Part shown: positions 9,883-19,734 of the stretch, piece by piece
Numbering within the stretch: the first letter of the stretch is position 1
Layout: every line of letters begins with the position of its first letter
Assembly: GCA_963838035.1 (NCBI GenBank)
Contig: CAWIPM010000002.1
Span: forward strand, 620,001-684,000
Direction of reading: 5' to 3'
DNA length: 64,000 nt
Origin: CAVVNN01 sp963838035
Lineage (GTDB): Bacteria > Actinomycetota > Thermoleophilia > Solirubrobacterales > 70-9
The notes under the pieces: model-generated
Databases searched by the model: none
Told to the model about the DNA's origin: nothing
Seen by the model: the letters and a program-made list of their open reading frames with translations, nothing else
Program-made: the position numbers and the translations under genes

Positions 9883-11438
9883 TTACCCCGCCGGCACCAG
9901 GGCGGTCCTCGCGACCCCCTTTGCCCGCAACAACGCTCGGCTCCCCTCTCCGAGCAGCCAATAGGCCATGATGCCGGCGGCGAACCACAGGTAGGGAGCT
10001 GTCGGTGTCGATGTCGTGTTCACGCCAACATACCCGGTGGCAAAGATTGCCAGGAGCGGGGCGGCGATACCAGTCAGCAGGATGCGAAGTTCGCGGTCCA
10101 CGATCCGCCGGATCCTGGTAACGCTCAGTAAGAACAGCGCTAGGAAGAAGCCGCCCATCACGAGGAAGCCGGGCAGGCCGAGTTCTATGAGGAGGAAGGT
10201 GGGCTCGCTCTCGGCATCGAGGTGTCTGTTCGGCCCTTCGCGCACGCTTGCCGCGGGCCCGGCCTCTCCAAACCCGGCCCCAAGCGGATATTCAGCCGCG
10301 TAAGTCGGGATTTTCGAGAGCGTCGCGCTTCGATAGTTCACCGCTGTGTTGACGGCTTCACCTGGGCTGCTGATCGTCTGGTAACGGTCGAAGGTTCCCT
10401 TGCTGGAGTCCGAAGTCAGCGCTCCCACAGTTCCATACGTGACTGCGACCGCGACAGCGATCGCGAGCACGGTCCTCAGGCCGGCGCGAGAGGTGACGGT
10501 CAGTGCCGCGAAGGCGAAGGCGGCAATGACAGCACCCACCACCGCCACCCGTGCCTCAGACGTGGCAACCGCAAGTACTACACCGGCCGCAAGAATTGCG
10601 CTGGCAATGCGCACCCCAGGACGTTTGGACAGGGCAAGAAGAGCCAGAGCGGCCGGTATGGCGACCAGACCAACGATTCCTCCGAAGCCGAAGTCGCCGC
10701 CCAGGCCGAACGGTCGAATGCGTTCCTTGCCGCTGTTGTCGGCAAAGGTCCTCGAGGAGAGGTCACCTTTTCCGTTGATCGCCTGTTCATAGCCAGGACC
10801 CCAGGCCGACAGCTGCTTCGGGGTGAGGTTCAGCTGGACCAGGCCGACGATCCCGTTGACGGCGGCGAATCACCAGCAGCAGGAAGAGAAACGCCGTAGC
10901 CGAGCCCGGGTCCGCATCACGTAGTAGCCGAGGAAGAAGAGCGGTACCCACTCGACATGCTGGCGGACAGACGCGAAGGAGTGATAGACGGACCCGTTGT
11001 CTGGATTCGCGATCTGGATCGACGACGACCACCAGCCAGGCGATGACCCAGCCGCTCAGCGGCGGCCAGCGAAGCGCTTTCGCCGCGCACCGCCATCCGG
11101 ACCAGCGCGCCCGCGACGATCGCGTAGAGCAGAAGGTCGCGCACGAGCGTGACGTGCGAGGAGCCGGTGCTCAGCTTGAGGTAGCCGTCGGCGAGCCCGA
11201 TGTAGAGCATCAGGACCGCGAGGCTCCAGCTCATAGCGCTCGCTGAAGAGCATCCAGGCGGCCGACCGCGATGACGCCCGCCGACGACGAAGGCGTCAGC
11301 GGCGTGGCGCTCGGGAACTTGACGCGTGACCGCCAGGCCGATGACGGCGAGCAGCCCAGGCGGTCGCGCGAGGGCGCCGAGCGGCCTGAGAGGACTCGAT
11401 CGAGGCTGCGCGGTGCTGCTAGCCGTAGTAGTAGCCAT
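9883..11438 (-). CDS. O-antigen ligase/Wzy-like polysaccharide polymerase (frameshifted)
   Basis: Integral membrane protein rich in hydrophobic helices. The intact C-terminal ~240 residues contain several transmembrane segments (ASAILAAGVVLAVATS, VAVVGAVIAAFAFAAL, IAVAVAVTYGTVGALT, LLIELGLPGFLVMGGFFLAL), and a periplasmic loop with ETAL-type residues between them, as in the Wzy_C/WaaL family. Upstream pieces continue in other frames (DFGFGGIVGLVAIPAALALL; WSLAVLMLYIGLADGYLKL; LLLYAIVAGALVRMAV). The start MATTTASSTAQPRSS overlaps the end of the BY-kinase gene by 20 nt. At least three single-base indels (about 11230, 11040, 10860) split the frame. Directly following a Wzz/BY-kinase and followed by glycosyltransferases, it most likely polymerises the repeat unit. 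Confidence 0.65.
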
Positions 11439-12977
11439 ACGCCCGGGTCCGGTAGGTGCGCGGAGGGATCCCGTTGACGACGACTCCGAGGACGTTGAAT
11501 GTTCGGAGACGCGCTTGAGCTCGCTCAGCAGCCGCTTCGCCGAATCCCGCGTGCTCACGCCGAGACGGGTCACCAGGAGCACGCCGTCGACCTCGGAGAG
11601 CAGCGGCAGGACATCGGCCGCAGCCAGGAAGGGCGAGGAGTCGATCAGATACCCTGTCGTAGATATCCGTAGCCGAGTTGAGGGTCTGCCGCATGCCGCC
11701 CGAGGCGAGCGTGGCGGCGAGGTTCCCGTGGTGCGGCACCGGCCGGCACCATCGCGAGATCGCCATGACTCGCGCTGCGCCCGGGCAGCGCCACCAGCGG
11801 ATGGCGATGTGGGCCCCGCCGGCTCCGTTGCCGTTTTCGCCTCTGGGCACAGTGACTTCCTGAACCGCCTGGCCGAAGGTCGCCCGGCCGGCGAGGATGT
11901 CGGTGAGTCCGGGGCCCTCCTGCGCGTTGAGCAGGCCGCCGAGAGTCGCCTTGCGGAAGTCGGCGTCCAGCACCGCGACATTGCGCCCGGCCTCTCGATA
12001 TGCGAGTGCGAGGTTGCGGGTGACGATCGACTTGCCCTCTCCGGGAGCGGCGCTGGCGACCAGGATCGTGCGCAGCGGCCGCTCGTGGGAGAGCATGTCG
12101 AGGTTCATCTGCAGGCGATGGAATGGCTCATGCAGCTGTTTCTCCATCACCAACGCCGTCCGCGTCGAACGGCGCCGGCGTATCGACCTTCGGGATCTCG
12201 GTCAGGACCGGAAGCTCGAAGATCTCTTCCACGTCCTCGACGCTGGTGATCTTTCGGGTCAGGTACTCCAGCCCGAAGGCAGCGCCGATCGCGAGCATGA
12301 GGCTGAGCACGAAGGCGAAGATCGCGTGCGATTTCGGGTCGTGGTTGACGGGCACCGATGACGGGGTGGCCGGTTCGACCTGCCTGATCCCGGCGCTGCC
12401 CGGCTGCGCCGCTGACCAGCTGGAGGGTCTGGATTTTTTCTTCCAGCGCCTTCGCGCTGGGTGATGGCGCTGGGCCCCGTGCCGAGGTTGGCCGAGCTGC
12501 TTCTGGCGGCTTCGAGCGTCTGACTCGCTTCGCCCCGGAGCTGGCGCGTCTGGATGTTGGCGAACGCATTGGCGTAGGCGTTGGCGAGCTGGGCGGCGCC
12601 CCGCGGGGTCGCCGCAGTGGCCGAGATGACGATGAAGTTGCTGTTTTCGATCGGCTGCGCTGAGATGCCGCCGCCGGCCGTGCGAGCGTGCTCCTTGGCG
12701 AGTTCCTTGTCCGCCTGCTCGGCCACCGCCCTGGTCTGGATCAGGAGCGCGAGGTTTTCGACGGTCGACTTGCTGGTCGAAGCTGTGTTCGCCTCCGACC
12801 AGGAGCTGGTTCAGCGTCGAGGGCTGGACGAAGAGCTCGGTCGAGGCCGAGTAGACCTTCGGCTTGTGGTCGTAGTAGAGGTAGGTGCCGACCGTGACGA
12901 TGGGGACGACGGCGAGGATCAGCCACCAGCGCTTCAGCACCGGCCGGAGGTAGGCGCGCAGATCTCTTTTGCTCCAT
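11419..12977 (-). CDS. Wzz-type chain-length regulator fused to BY-kinase (frameshifted)
   Basis: One reading from ATG 12977 to the stop at 11419 gives an N-terminal Wzz domain and a cytoplasmic tyrosine-kinase domain, as in actinobacterial/proteobacterial fused BY-kinases. Visible parts: first membrane helix RWWLILAVVPIVTVGTYLYY; second helix IFAFVLSLMLAIGAAFGLEY; kinase Walker A ASAAPGEGKSIVTRNLALAY; Walker A' VAVLDADFRK; and a tyrosine-rich tail YRTRAYGYYYG that would be autophosphorylated. The start needs one A removed from an AAAA run at 12968 to give MEQRDLRAYLRPVLKRWW. At least four further indels break the kinase domain. It controls polymer length and export by cycling phosphorylation. 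First gene of the minus-strand glycan operon, divergent from asnB. Confidence 0.7.
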
Positions 12978-13134
12978 GGAGTCGGTGCTCACGACACCAG
13001 AAACGCTCCGCAGGGTCCCGGGCTTCCGCGCCGGACGCGACTCGTCCCGACGACTGCAGAAGCGGCTCGGCATCTGGCCCGTTGTTCGAGTGGATATGGC
13101 GCTCATCGACAGGGCGTCACAAGCCATGCCGTCT

Positions 13135-15023
13135 ATGTGCGGAATCTGCGGATCTACCTCGGACCCAGACCGGGTCGCCGTTTCCGCGATGTGCCGGGCG
13201 CTACGCCACCGCGGGCCGGACGACGAGGGGACCTACCTGAGCCCAACCGGCGACGTCGCCCTCGGCGCTCGGCGGCTCAGCATCATCGATCTCGAGGACG
13301 GCCACCAGCCACGCCCCAACGAGGACGGGACGATCTGGACGGCCTTCAACGGCGAGATCTACAACCACCCGGCCTTCCGCGAGCGGCTCAAGAGCCGCGG
13401 GCACATCCTCCGCGGGCTCTCCGACACCGAGATCCTTCCTCACCTCTACGAGGACTACGGCGAGGATCTGGTTCACGTCGTCGAGGGGATGTTCGCGTTG
13501 GCGATCTGGGACTCCCGCAGGGAGCGCCTGCTGCTGGCGCGGGACCGCTTCGGCGAGAAGCCGCTCTTCTACGCCAGGCAGGGGACCGGACTGGTCTTCG
13601 CCTCGGAGCTGACCGCGCTCGTCGAGGGGCTCGGATCCACGCCGGACGTCGATGCCGCGGCGCTCGACGCCTTCTTCGTTCTCGGCTACGTGCCAGGTGG
13701 CAGCGGGTCGATACTGGAGGGGATCCGCCAGCTCCCGCCGGGTCACCTGCTGGTCTGGGATCGCAGCTCCGGGAAGATCGAAGAGCGGCGCTACTGGAGC
13801 CCGCCGGCGCCGGTGACCGAGCTGAAGGAGTCCCCGCGGGAACTCGCCGCCGAGGCCGGTCGCCTGCTGGAGCGCTCGATTCAGGGAAGGCTGCTCGCCG
13901 ACGTCCCGCTCGGCGTGTTCCTCAGCGGAGGCGTCGACTCGACCGTGATCGCCGCGATCGCGGCGCAGCAGTCATCGAGCCGGTTGAAGACGTTCACGGT
14001 CGGCTATGAGGGGGGGGACGGGGCTCACGACGAGCGGACGGCTTCTCGCCGAGATGGCGGCGCTGATCGGCAGCGACCACCGCGACATCGTCCTGGGCTC
14101 GGACGAGGCAGCCGCCCGGGTCCCGAGCCCTGCTCAGCGGCACTCGACCAGCCACTGGCGGACGCCGCCGTCGTTCCCCTGCACTCTGTCGCCGAGTTCG
14201 CCAGGAACGAGGTGACCGTGGCGATCGGGGGCGAGGGCGCGGACGAGCTGTTCGGCGGCTATCCGCGCTATGCGTGGCTCGGTCGCGCTCCCCAGGGGTT
14301 GAGCTGGAACGGTCAGTCTGAGCGGCGATCGGCGATCGCATCCCGCGAGCAAGCTCCACGAGCCCGCGGATCCGGCGGGCGCTCGACCTCGCCGTTCCGC
14401 GTCCGGTCGCGGAGCGACACCTCGACTGGGTCACCGCCGGGCGCCGGCACGAAAGGCATGGCCTCTACGGGCCCCGCCTGCTCGGAGCGCTCGATCGAGG
14501 ATCGCGTGCTCGCGGACCTGGAACGCGATATCGAGGAGTCGCGCTCCTACTCGGTGTCCGGCTCGCTGATGCGCCTCGACCAGCTCCACTGGCTGCCCGA
14601 CGACGTCCTGGTCAAGGCCGATCGCGCGGGGATGCTGGCCTCGCTGGAGCTGCGGACGCCCTACCTCCAGCGTGAGCTCGCCGAGTTCGCCACCAGCGTC
14701 GCCCCGTCGACCCACCTCGTCCGGCGGCGGCAAGCAGCTGCTTCGGCTGCTTCTCTCCGAGCTCCTTCCCGATGCGCCACAGCGCCGCAAGGTCGCGTTC
14801 CTGCCGCCGATCGCCGAGTGGCTGCGGGGGCCGCTCGGCCCGCTGATGGAGGATCAGGTCGCCCGCGGCTCGCTCTACACGGAGGGATGGGTGCGCGGCG
14901 ACATCGCCTCGCAGCTGCTCGAACGAGCACCAGCGCGGGCAGGCCGACCGCAGCCACATCCTCTGGCCGTTGCTGGCGGCGGGACTGTGGCTCGACAGGT
15001 TCCGCGGGGTCGACACGGCCTGA
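13135..15023 (+). CDS. AsnB-type glutamine amidotransferase/asparagine synthetase (frameshifted)
   Basis: Class B asparagine synthetase: an N-terminal Ntn glutaminase domain and a C-terminal ATP-pyrophosphatase domain. The ATG at 13135 puts the catalytic cysteine at position 2 (MCGICGSTSDPDR), followed by ALRHRGPDDEG and FNGEIYNH, all diagnostic. The synthetase P-loop reads PLGVFLSGGVDSTVIAA. Frame is lost around 14010 and again downstream; recognisable islands continue (VAIGGEGADELFGGYPRY; HWLPDDVLVKADRAGMLASLELRTPY) to the end ...LWLDRFRGVDTA with TGA at 15021-15023. Such genes are common in glycan loci, where they may amidate uronic acids or act as ordinary asparagine synthetases. The stop overlaps the next ATG by one base (TGATG). 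Confidence 0.75.
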
Positions 15024-16137
15024 TGCGCACGCTCGTCCTCACCCCGGACTTTCCCCCCGCGCCGGGCGGCATCCAGCACCTGGTTCACCGGGTCGTCCGC
15101 CACGCCCCCGGGCTGGAGTGCCGGGTGGTCACTCTCGACACTCCCGGCGCGGACGAATTCGATCGCGCGGGGGACCTCGAGGTGAAGAGGATTCCGCTGC
15201 TGCCGGCGCCGCGACCGATCTCGACCCTTGCCCTCAACGCGGCGGCGGTTTCGCAGGCGATCGCGTTTCGGCCCCAGGTCGTGCTCAGCGCCCACACCGT
15301 GATGAGCCCGGGTGCGTCGCTGATCCGCAGGGCCCTGAGAATCCCGGTGGTCCAGTACTTCCACGGCAAGGAGATCGGCGTCAGGCCCAAGCTCGCCGGC
15401 TTCGCGGCGCGAAACGCCGACGCCTGCATCGCAGTGAGCAGCTACACCAGCGGGCTGGTTGCCGCCGCGGGCGGAGCCGCGGAGAGGATCCATCTGATCC
15501 ATCCGGGTGTCGATCTCCCGGAGCATTTGGCAGAGACGAAGCGAATCGACCGCCCCACCGTGCTGACCATCGCCCGCATGGAGGACCGCTACAAGGGTCA
15601 CGACGTGATGGTGAGGGCGATGTCCCTGGTCGCCGCCCGTGTCCCGGGCGCCCAGTGGATCGTGATCGGCGACGGGCCGCTTCGCGCGGCCACCGCCGAG
15701 CTTGCCCAGTCGTCCGGTCTCGGCGAAGAGACGATCAGGTTCCTCGGGGCGGTCAGCGACGAGGAGCGCGATGCGTGGCTCGACCGTGCCCACGTCTTCG
15801 CGATGCCGAGCCGCATGCCCGCCGGCGGGTTCGCCGGCGAGGGCTTCGGGATCGTGTACCTGGAGGCCAACGCGCACGGCTGCCCGGTGGTCGCGGGCGG
15901 GGTCGGTGGCGCCGTCGATGCCGTGGTCGACGGGGAGACCGGGCTCCTGGTCGATCCCGAGGACCACATCGCGGTCGGCAATGCGCTGGTCGAACTGCTT
16001 CAGAACCCGTCGCGGCGACAGGAGATGGGCGCGGCGGGCGCCCGTCGCGGCCGAGGAGCTTCGCCTGGCCGCGCACGGCCGAGCGCGTGGCGCAGCTGAT
16101 TGCCGAAGTCACGTCCTCCGACGACCGCCGCAACTGA
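15023..16137 (+). CDS. Glycosyltransferase family 4 (frameshift near the 3' end)
   Basis: GT4 enzyme, MRTLVLTPDFPPAPGGIQHL at the N-terminus, a hallmark opening for this family. The C-terminal domain has RPTVLTIARMEDRYKGHDVM, AQWIVIGDGPLRAATAELA, IRFLGAVSDEERDAWLDRA and GFAGEGFGIVYLEANAHGCP, including the E-x(7)-E region that binds the donor. It is open for about 340 residues; near 16040 a single-base shift moves the ending to another frame, where it finishes ...TAERVAQLIAEVTSSDDRRN at 16137. Closest in character to PimB/mannosyltransferase-like GT4 proteins. Sits second in the asnB operon and is followed 2 nt later by another glycosyltransferase. Confidence 0.8.
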
Positions 16138-16139
16138 CC

Positions 16140-17322
16140 GTGCGAGCGCTGTACGTCAACCACACCAGCCGGATCAGCGGCGGCGAGCTGTCGCTGCTCG
16201 CTCTGCTTGAAGGCACTGCCGGCCAGCATCGAGCCGACCGTCGCCTGCCCCGAAGGCCCACTCGCAGACCGCTTGCGCGGCCAGGGGATCGACGTCGCTC
16301 TCGATTCGTGGCACGGATGGCAGCCTGCGGCTGCACCCGACCAGGACGCCCAGGGCGCTGCTCGAGATGGGCCACGCCGCGCTGCAGGTGCGGAGGGCAG
16401 CCAGCGGCAGCGCGTGCCGACCTGATCCACGCCAACTCGATCCGGGCGGGGATCATCGCCACCGGCGCCGCAAGCGCCAGTGGCCGACCGACGATCGTCC
16501 ACGTTCGCGACTGCCTGCCAAGCGGCGGCGTCTCCGCGCTCTCGCTGCGCGCGATCGGCCGCGCCGACGCGCTGATCGCCAACTCCGCCTATACGCGATC
16601 CTCCCTGGGCCCTGGGACGAGATGCGGCACACGTGGTCCACAACGCCGTCGACCTCGTCGCGGTTCGAGCAGGTCGACCTCACGCCCTCCGAAGCGCGCG
16701 CTTCGCCTCGGGCTCGGCGAGAGCCGGGCCCGTCCTCGCGGTGATCGCCCAGATCACGCCGTGGAAGGGCCAGGACGACGCGATCCGGATCGCCGCGGAG
16801 CTGATCGATGCACATCCCTCGCTGCAGCTCCTCCTCGTCGGCTCGCCGAAGTTCGACCAGCGATGCCACCCGCTACGACAACACCGCGTACTTCGAGTCC
16901 CTGCGACGCCAGGTCGTCGAGCAGCGGACTGACGGACTCGGTTCGCTTCCTCGGCGAGCGCGACGACATTCCGGAGATCCTCCGCGCCGTCGACCTCCTG
17001 CTCGTGCCCTCATGGGAGGAGCCGTTCGGGCGGACGGTCATCGAGGCGATGGCATCGGGGGTGCCGGTCGTCGCGACGGATGTGGGCGGCCCCCCGGAGA
17101 TCCTCGGCGAGGACGGATGCGGCCTGGTGCTGCCGCCGCGAGAGCCACGGGTCTGGGCCGAGACGATCGAGATGCTGCTCTCCGACCCAGCTCGGCTCAC
17201 CGCGATGGGGAAACGAGGCAAGGGAGGCCGCGAGTCGCCGCTTCGGCATGGAGCGGCACGTGAGCGAGATCCTCGAGGTCTACGAGGGCGTGCTCGGCAC
17301 GCCCGTCGCGGTCCCGGCGTGA
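16140..17322 (+). CDS. Glycosyltransferase family 4 (several frameshifts)
   Basis: Starts at GTG 16140 (VRALYVNHTSRISGGELSLL) two bases after the previous stop. Pieces of one GT4 protein follow in successive frames: IVHVRDCLPSGGVSALSLRA; GPVLAVIAQITPWKGQDDAI; RFLGERDDIPEILRAVDLLL; then the donor-site block SWEEPFGRTVIEAMASGVPV with VVATDVGGPPEILGEDGCGL, ending ...EVYEGVLGTPVAVPA at 17322. At least four indels are required, the heaviest damage of any gene here. The motif order is perfect for a family 4 transferase, so the breaks look like sequence errors. Last gene of the plus-strand asnB operon; converges on the minus-strand glycosyltransferase downstream. Confidence 0.65.
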
Positions 17323-17324
17323 GA

Positions 17325-18521
17325 GCCGGCCGGCTGCCCCGCCGATAGCTCGACCTCCTCGCGGAAGCGCCTGCTGGAAGGCGGCCTTCGAGAAGCCGTG
17401 CGCGTGCGCGACTATCCGGCTCGAATCGAAGCGCTCGAAGTCGGTTCCCGCCAAGCCGCGAGCAAGAGCATCGAGGTCGTCGGGCGCCACCAAAATGCCC
17501 GTCTGCCCGTCGATAACGGTCTCCAGGGCGCCGCCGGCGGCGACCGCGACGACCGGTCTTCCGGCGGCCTGCGCCTCGACCGCGGCGATGCCGAACTCCT
17601 CGACGTTCGGCAGCACGAGGGCGCGAGCGCGCGAGTAGAGGTCGGCGAGCTCTAGGTCATCGACCCGGCCGAGAAACTCGGCAGTGCCCGCCGTTCCGCC
17701 GTACTCGGACTCCAGACGGCTCGCGATCGGGGCCCTCCCCGACCACCCGGATCGTCACCCCGGCGCGCCTGGCGGCCTCGAGCGCCAGTTCCACGCGCTT
17801 GTGGCGGACCAGCTCGGTCACGACGAGGAAATACGGCTCGGGACGCGCCGCGGGCAAAACCTCTCCACCTCGACCGGCGGGTGAACGACGTTCGACTCGC
17901 CGATCCCAGTAGCTGGCGATGCGCTCCCGGGTGATCGCCGAGTTCGCCACGTAGCGGGTGACGCCGCGTGAGGCCGACCGATCGCTCTCGCGAATCCTGG
18001 CAAGGACGTCGCTTGAACGCCGGCCTCAGAGGCCGCAGCCACCTCGCCGAGCGCGCGCTCGCGTCTCGAACCAGGCGTAGCGGAACGGGCTGTGGCAGTA
18101 GCAGACGTGGTGAGCGCCGGCTGCCAGCCCGGACACCGTGGGCGAAGGCGCTGCTGCTCGAGATCACCAGGTCGTAGCCGTCGAGCGGCAAGCGAACGTG
18201 CCGCCCTCGGGAAGGCGGGCAGCAGGCGCACGGAACCCGCCTCTGCCCCACTCCCAGCTTCTGCAGGTAGGAGGTGTGGACCTCGCGATCGGCAAAGCGC
18301 CCCTCGGTTCCCTCCTCGTCGTAGAGCAGGGTGTAGATCGGCGCCTCCGGCCAGCACTCGGCGATCGCGGCGAAGGTGCGCTCGGCACCCCGCATGACGA
18401 GCAGGTAATCGTGAACGAGGGCGACGGACGAGGAACTCACGGCGACCGCCGTCGGAGGCGCTACTTCGGTCGGGATCGTGAGGATCCCGAGCCCTGCACC
18501 GGACTGAGGATCGAGGATCAC
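17325..18521 (-). CDS. Glycosyltransferase family 4 (several frameshifts)
   Basis: The N-terminal piece reads VALVHDYLLVMRGAERTF and WPEAPIYTLLYDEEGTEGRF, a pattern typical of the HDYL...GAER subgroup of GT4 enzymes. It continues in other frames with GYDLVISSSSAFAHGVRAG, MANSAITRERIASYWDRR, EPYFLVVTELVRHKRVELAL and finally NVEEFGIAAVEAQAAGRPVV with GGALETVIDGQTGILV. All expected GT4 blocks are present in order across at least four frame changes. GTG 18521 is the furthest plausible start; the 3' end near 17325 is uncertain. The gene follows the lasso-cluster regulator by 10 nt on the same strand, so it may be read through from that operon although its role is in the glycan. Confidence 0.6.
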
Positions 18522-18531
18522 GGTGGCCGCC

Positions 18532-19107
18532 TCACTTGCGGGAGGAGACCCCGAGCTTGGCGAAAGCCGAGGAGAGGTGGCTCTTGACTGTGCTCTCGGC
18601 CAGGAACAGCTTGCCGGCGATCTCGGCGTTGGTCATGCCCATGACCACCAGCCCCAGGATCTGCTTCTCTCGGGTGGTGAGCACCCCGGGCTGTCCGCCT
18701 TCCCGAGCGCCTGCCGGTATCACGATCTGGCCCGCAAGGGCGGCCCCGATCGATGGGATGAGCGCGCTCTCGATCAATGGCTCGGTGACGACCGCGTGCG
18801 CTCCCGCCTGTAGGGCTCGCCGCACATCCCCTGAGCTCGCCTGCGCAACGACCAGGATCACCACGCTGTCGGGAAAACGGCTGGCGAGCTTACGCAGTTC
18901 GGCGCAAACGGTGGCGTCCGCACGCTCATGGGCGCGTATCACGATGTCGTTTTCCCCATCGGCCTTCGCAGCGACCGAGCAGCCGGTCTCGAGCAAGGCC
19001 TCGGTGATGCGCTCCGTGAAAGGAACGCCGTTCTCTATGACCCCGGCGTTGAGGGACGGTGGCAGGTCGGACAGCGTCATCCTTGCTTGTGACGGGGCAG
19101 TGGCCAT
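18532..19107 (-). CDS. LuxR/NarL-family regulator with degenerate receiver
   Basis: 191-residue DNA-binding regulator. The C-terminal helix-turn-helix is classical: VLTTREKQILGLVVMGMTNA then EIAGKLFLAESTVKSHLSSA. The N-terminal ~125 residues have receiver-like spacing but lack the usual phosphorylation residues: the acidic pair after strand 1 is replaced (GVIENGVPF), the strand-3 aspartate position reads DIVIRAHERAD with no aspartate, and the strand-5 lysine is glutamate (VVTEP). So it is probably not switched by a histidine kinase. ATG 19107 lies just after the B1 stop at 19109; a TTG at 19119 is the alternative start. Its place in the lasso-peptide operon suggests it controls that cluster. 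Confidence 0.8.
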   Translation of the reverse strand: MATAPSQARMTLSDLPPSLNAGVIENGVPFTERITEALLETGCSVAAKADGENDIVIRAHERADATVCAELRKLASRFPDSVVILVVAQASSGDVRRALQAGAHAVVTEPLIESALIPSIGAALAGQIVIPAGAREGGQPGVLTTREKQILGLVVMGMTNAEIAGKLFLAESTVKSHLSSAFAKLGVSSRK

Positions 19108-19108
19108 C

Positions 19109-19414
19109 TCACGTCCCAACCATTTCGAGCAGGCCGCGCTCGATCAGCTCATCGCATAGATTGGTTAAGTCCCTCTCGACTACATCGGCCGGCTGGTCGA
19201 ACTCGTCGCAGAGTCGGGTGATCGTCTCGCGAGGATCGGCAACCTCATCCAGCATCTCCAACATCCGACCGGCGGTTGGATTCAGTCCGTGATATGTGCC
19301 GGTCTGAAGGTTGAGCACCACGGTCTCCGTCGGAAACGCTCGGTGCACCACATGCTGGGGCACAGCGACCCGGGCATTGCTGAGATCAGCGGTTGTTTGG
19401 AAATGGACGTTCAC
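19109..19414 (-). CDS. Lasso peptide B1 protein (PqqD-like RiPP recognition element)
   Basis: 101-residue PqqD-family protein. It would bind the leader of the precursor and deliver it to the B2 protease and C cyclase. The fold is visible as two beta strands (HVVHRAFPTETVVLNLQTGT), the conserved YHGLNPTAGRMLEMLDE segment (hydrophobic-D/N-x-x-G-x-x-hWxh pattern of PqqD) and a C-terminal three-helix part with DVVERDLTNLCDELIERGLL. GTG 19414 follows a GGAG ribosome binding site. It lies 95 nt downstream of the precursor gene, separated by a strong hairpin, and abuts the LuxR-type gene. Standalone RRE (B1) plus separate protease (B2) is the typical split in actinobacterial lasso clusters. Confidence 0.85.
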   Translation of the reverse strand: MNVHFQTTADLSNARVAVPQHVVHRAFPTETVVLNLQTGTYHGLNPTAGRMLEMLDEVADPRETITRLCDEFDQPADVVERDLTNLCDELIERGLLEMVGT

Positions 19415-19461
19415 CAGACGCTCCTTCTCCTCGACGAGGATCGGTGTCCCTAGAACGCGCG

Positions 19462-19493
19462 AAGGCCCCCCAACCTTTCGGTTGGGGGGCCTT
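19462..19493 (-). terminator. Strong hairpin between lasso precursor and B1 (attenuator/terminator)
   Basis: Perfect 14-bp stem with a GAAA tetraloop on the minus strand: AAGGCCCCCCAACC, GAAA, GGTTGGGGGGCCTT. No U-run follows. It sits 20 nt after the precursor stop. In RiPP operons such hairpins protect or terminate the precursor transcript so that the peptide is made in excess over the enzymes. The same architecture (perfect GC stem, GAAA loop) follows rnpB in this window. Confidence 0.8.
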
Positions 19494-19513
19494 GATTCCT
19501 GCTTGAGCGGTTC

Positions 19514-19684
19514 TCAGGTCGTGTGCGTTTCGCACACAATGTTCGACCCGTAGGTTCCCGTCTGCGAACCCTGCAGGCCACCAAGGTCGCCAGCCGCACC
19601 TTCGCAGCCCTCGGTCAGCTCACGAAGGTCGCCGTAATCGACGATCTCGGGCGTACCGTACTCAAGCCTCTTTTTGTGGTTCAT
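19514..19684 (-). CDS. Lasso peptide precursor (A gene)
   Basis: 56-residue precursor starting MNHKKRLEYGTPEIVDYG at ATG 19684 behind a GAGAGGGGG ribosome binding site. Residues 9-24 match the lasso leader motif Y-x2-P-x-(L/I)-x3-G-x5-T exactly (Tyr9, Pro12, Ile14, Gly18, Thr24). Thr24 is the expected penultimate leader residue, so cleavage after Glu25 gives a core of 31 residues: Gly1, Cys2, Glu3, Gly7, Asp8, then LGGLQGSQTGTYGSNIV, Cys26 and the end ETHTT. Gly1 and Asp8 would form an 8-residue macrolactam. Cys2 (ring) and Cys26 (tail) could form one disulfide, as in class III lasso peptides. The core is long and glycine-rich, with few bulky plug residues (Tyr20, Ile24, His29). A TTG at 19762 would give an 82-residue version but has no comparable ribosome site. 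Confidence 0.85.
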   Translation of the reverse strand: MNHKKRLEYGTPEIVDYGDLRELTEGCEGAAGDLGGLQGSQTGTYGSNIVCETHTT

Positions 19685-19734
19685 CTTGCCCCCTCTCATA
19701 CACTCGGGATCTCCTTCGATCACTAACTGCATGC

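Noticed and set aside
14612..15967. Long minus-strand frame opposite the asnB/glycosyltransferase genes
   Set aside because: Overlaps two well-supported plus-strand genes and has no recognisable domain.
12976..16137. A single plus-strand open frame of over 1000 codons
   Set aside because: It joins the AsnB start, out-of-frame arginine-rich sequence and the true end of the following glycosyltransferase. Motifs show two separate genes broken by indels.
19109..19414. PqqD-like protein as part of a PQQ pathway
   Set aside because: No PqqA, PqqC or PqqE partners; the neighbours are lasso-peptide genes.
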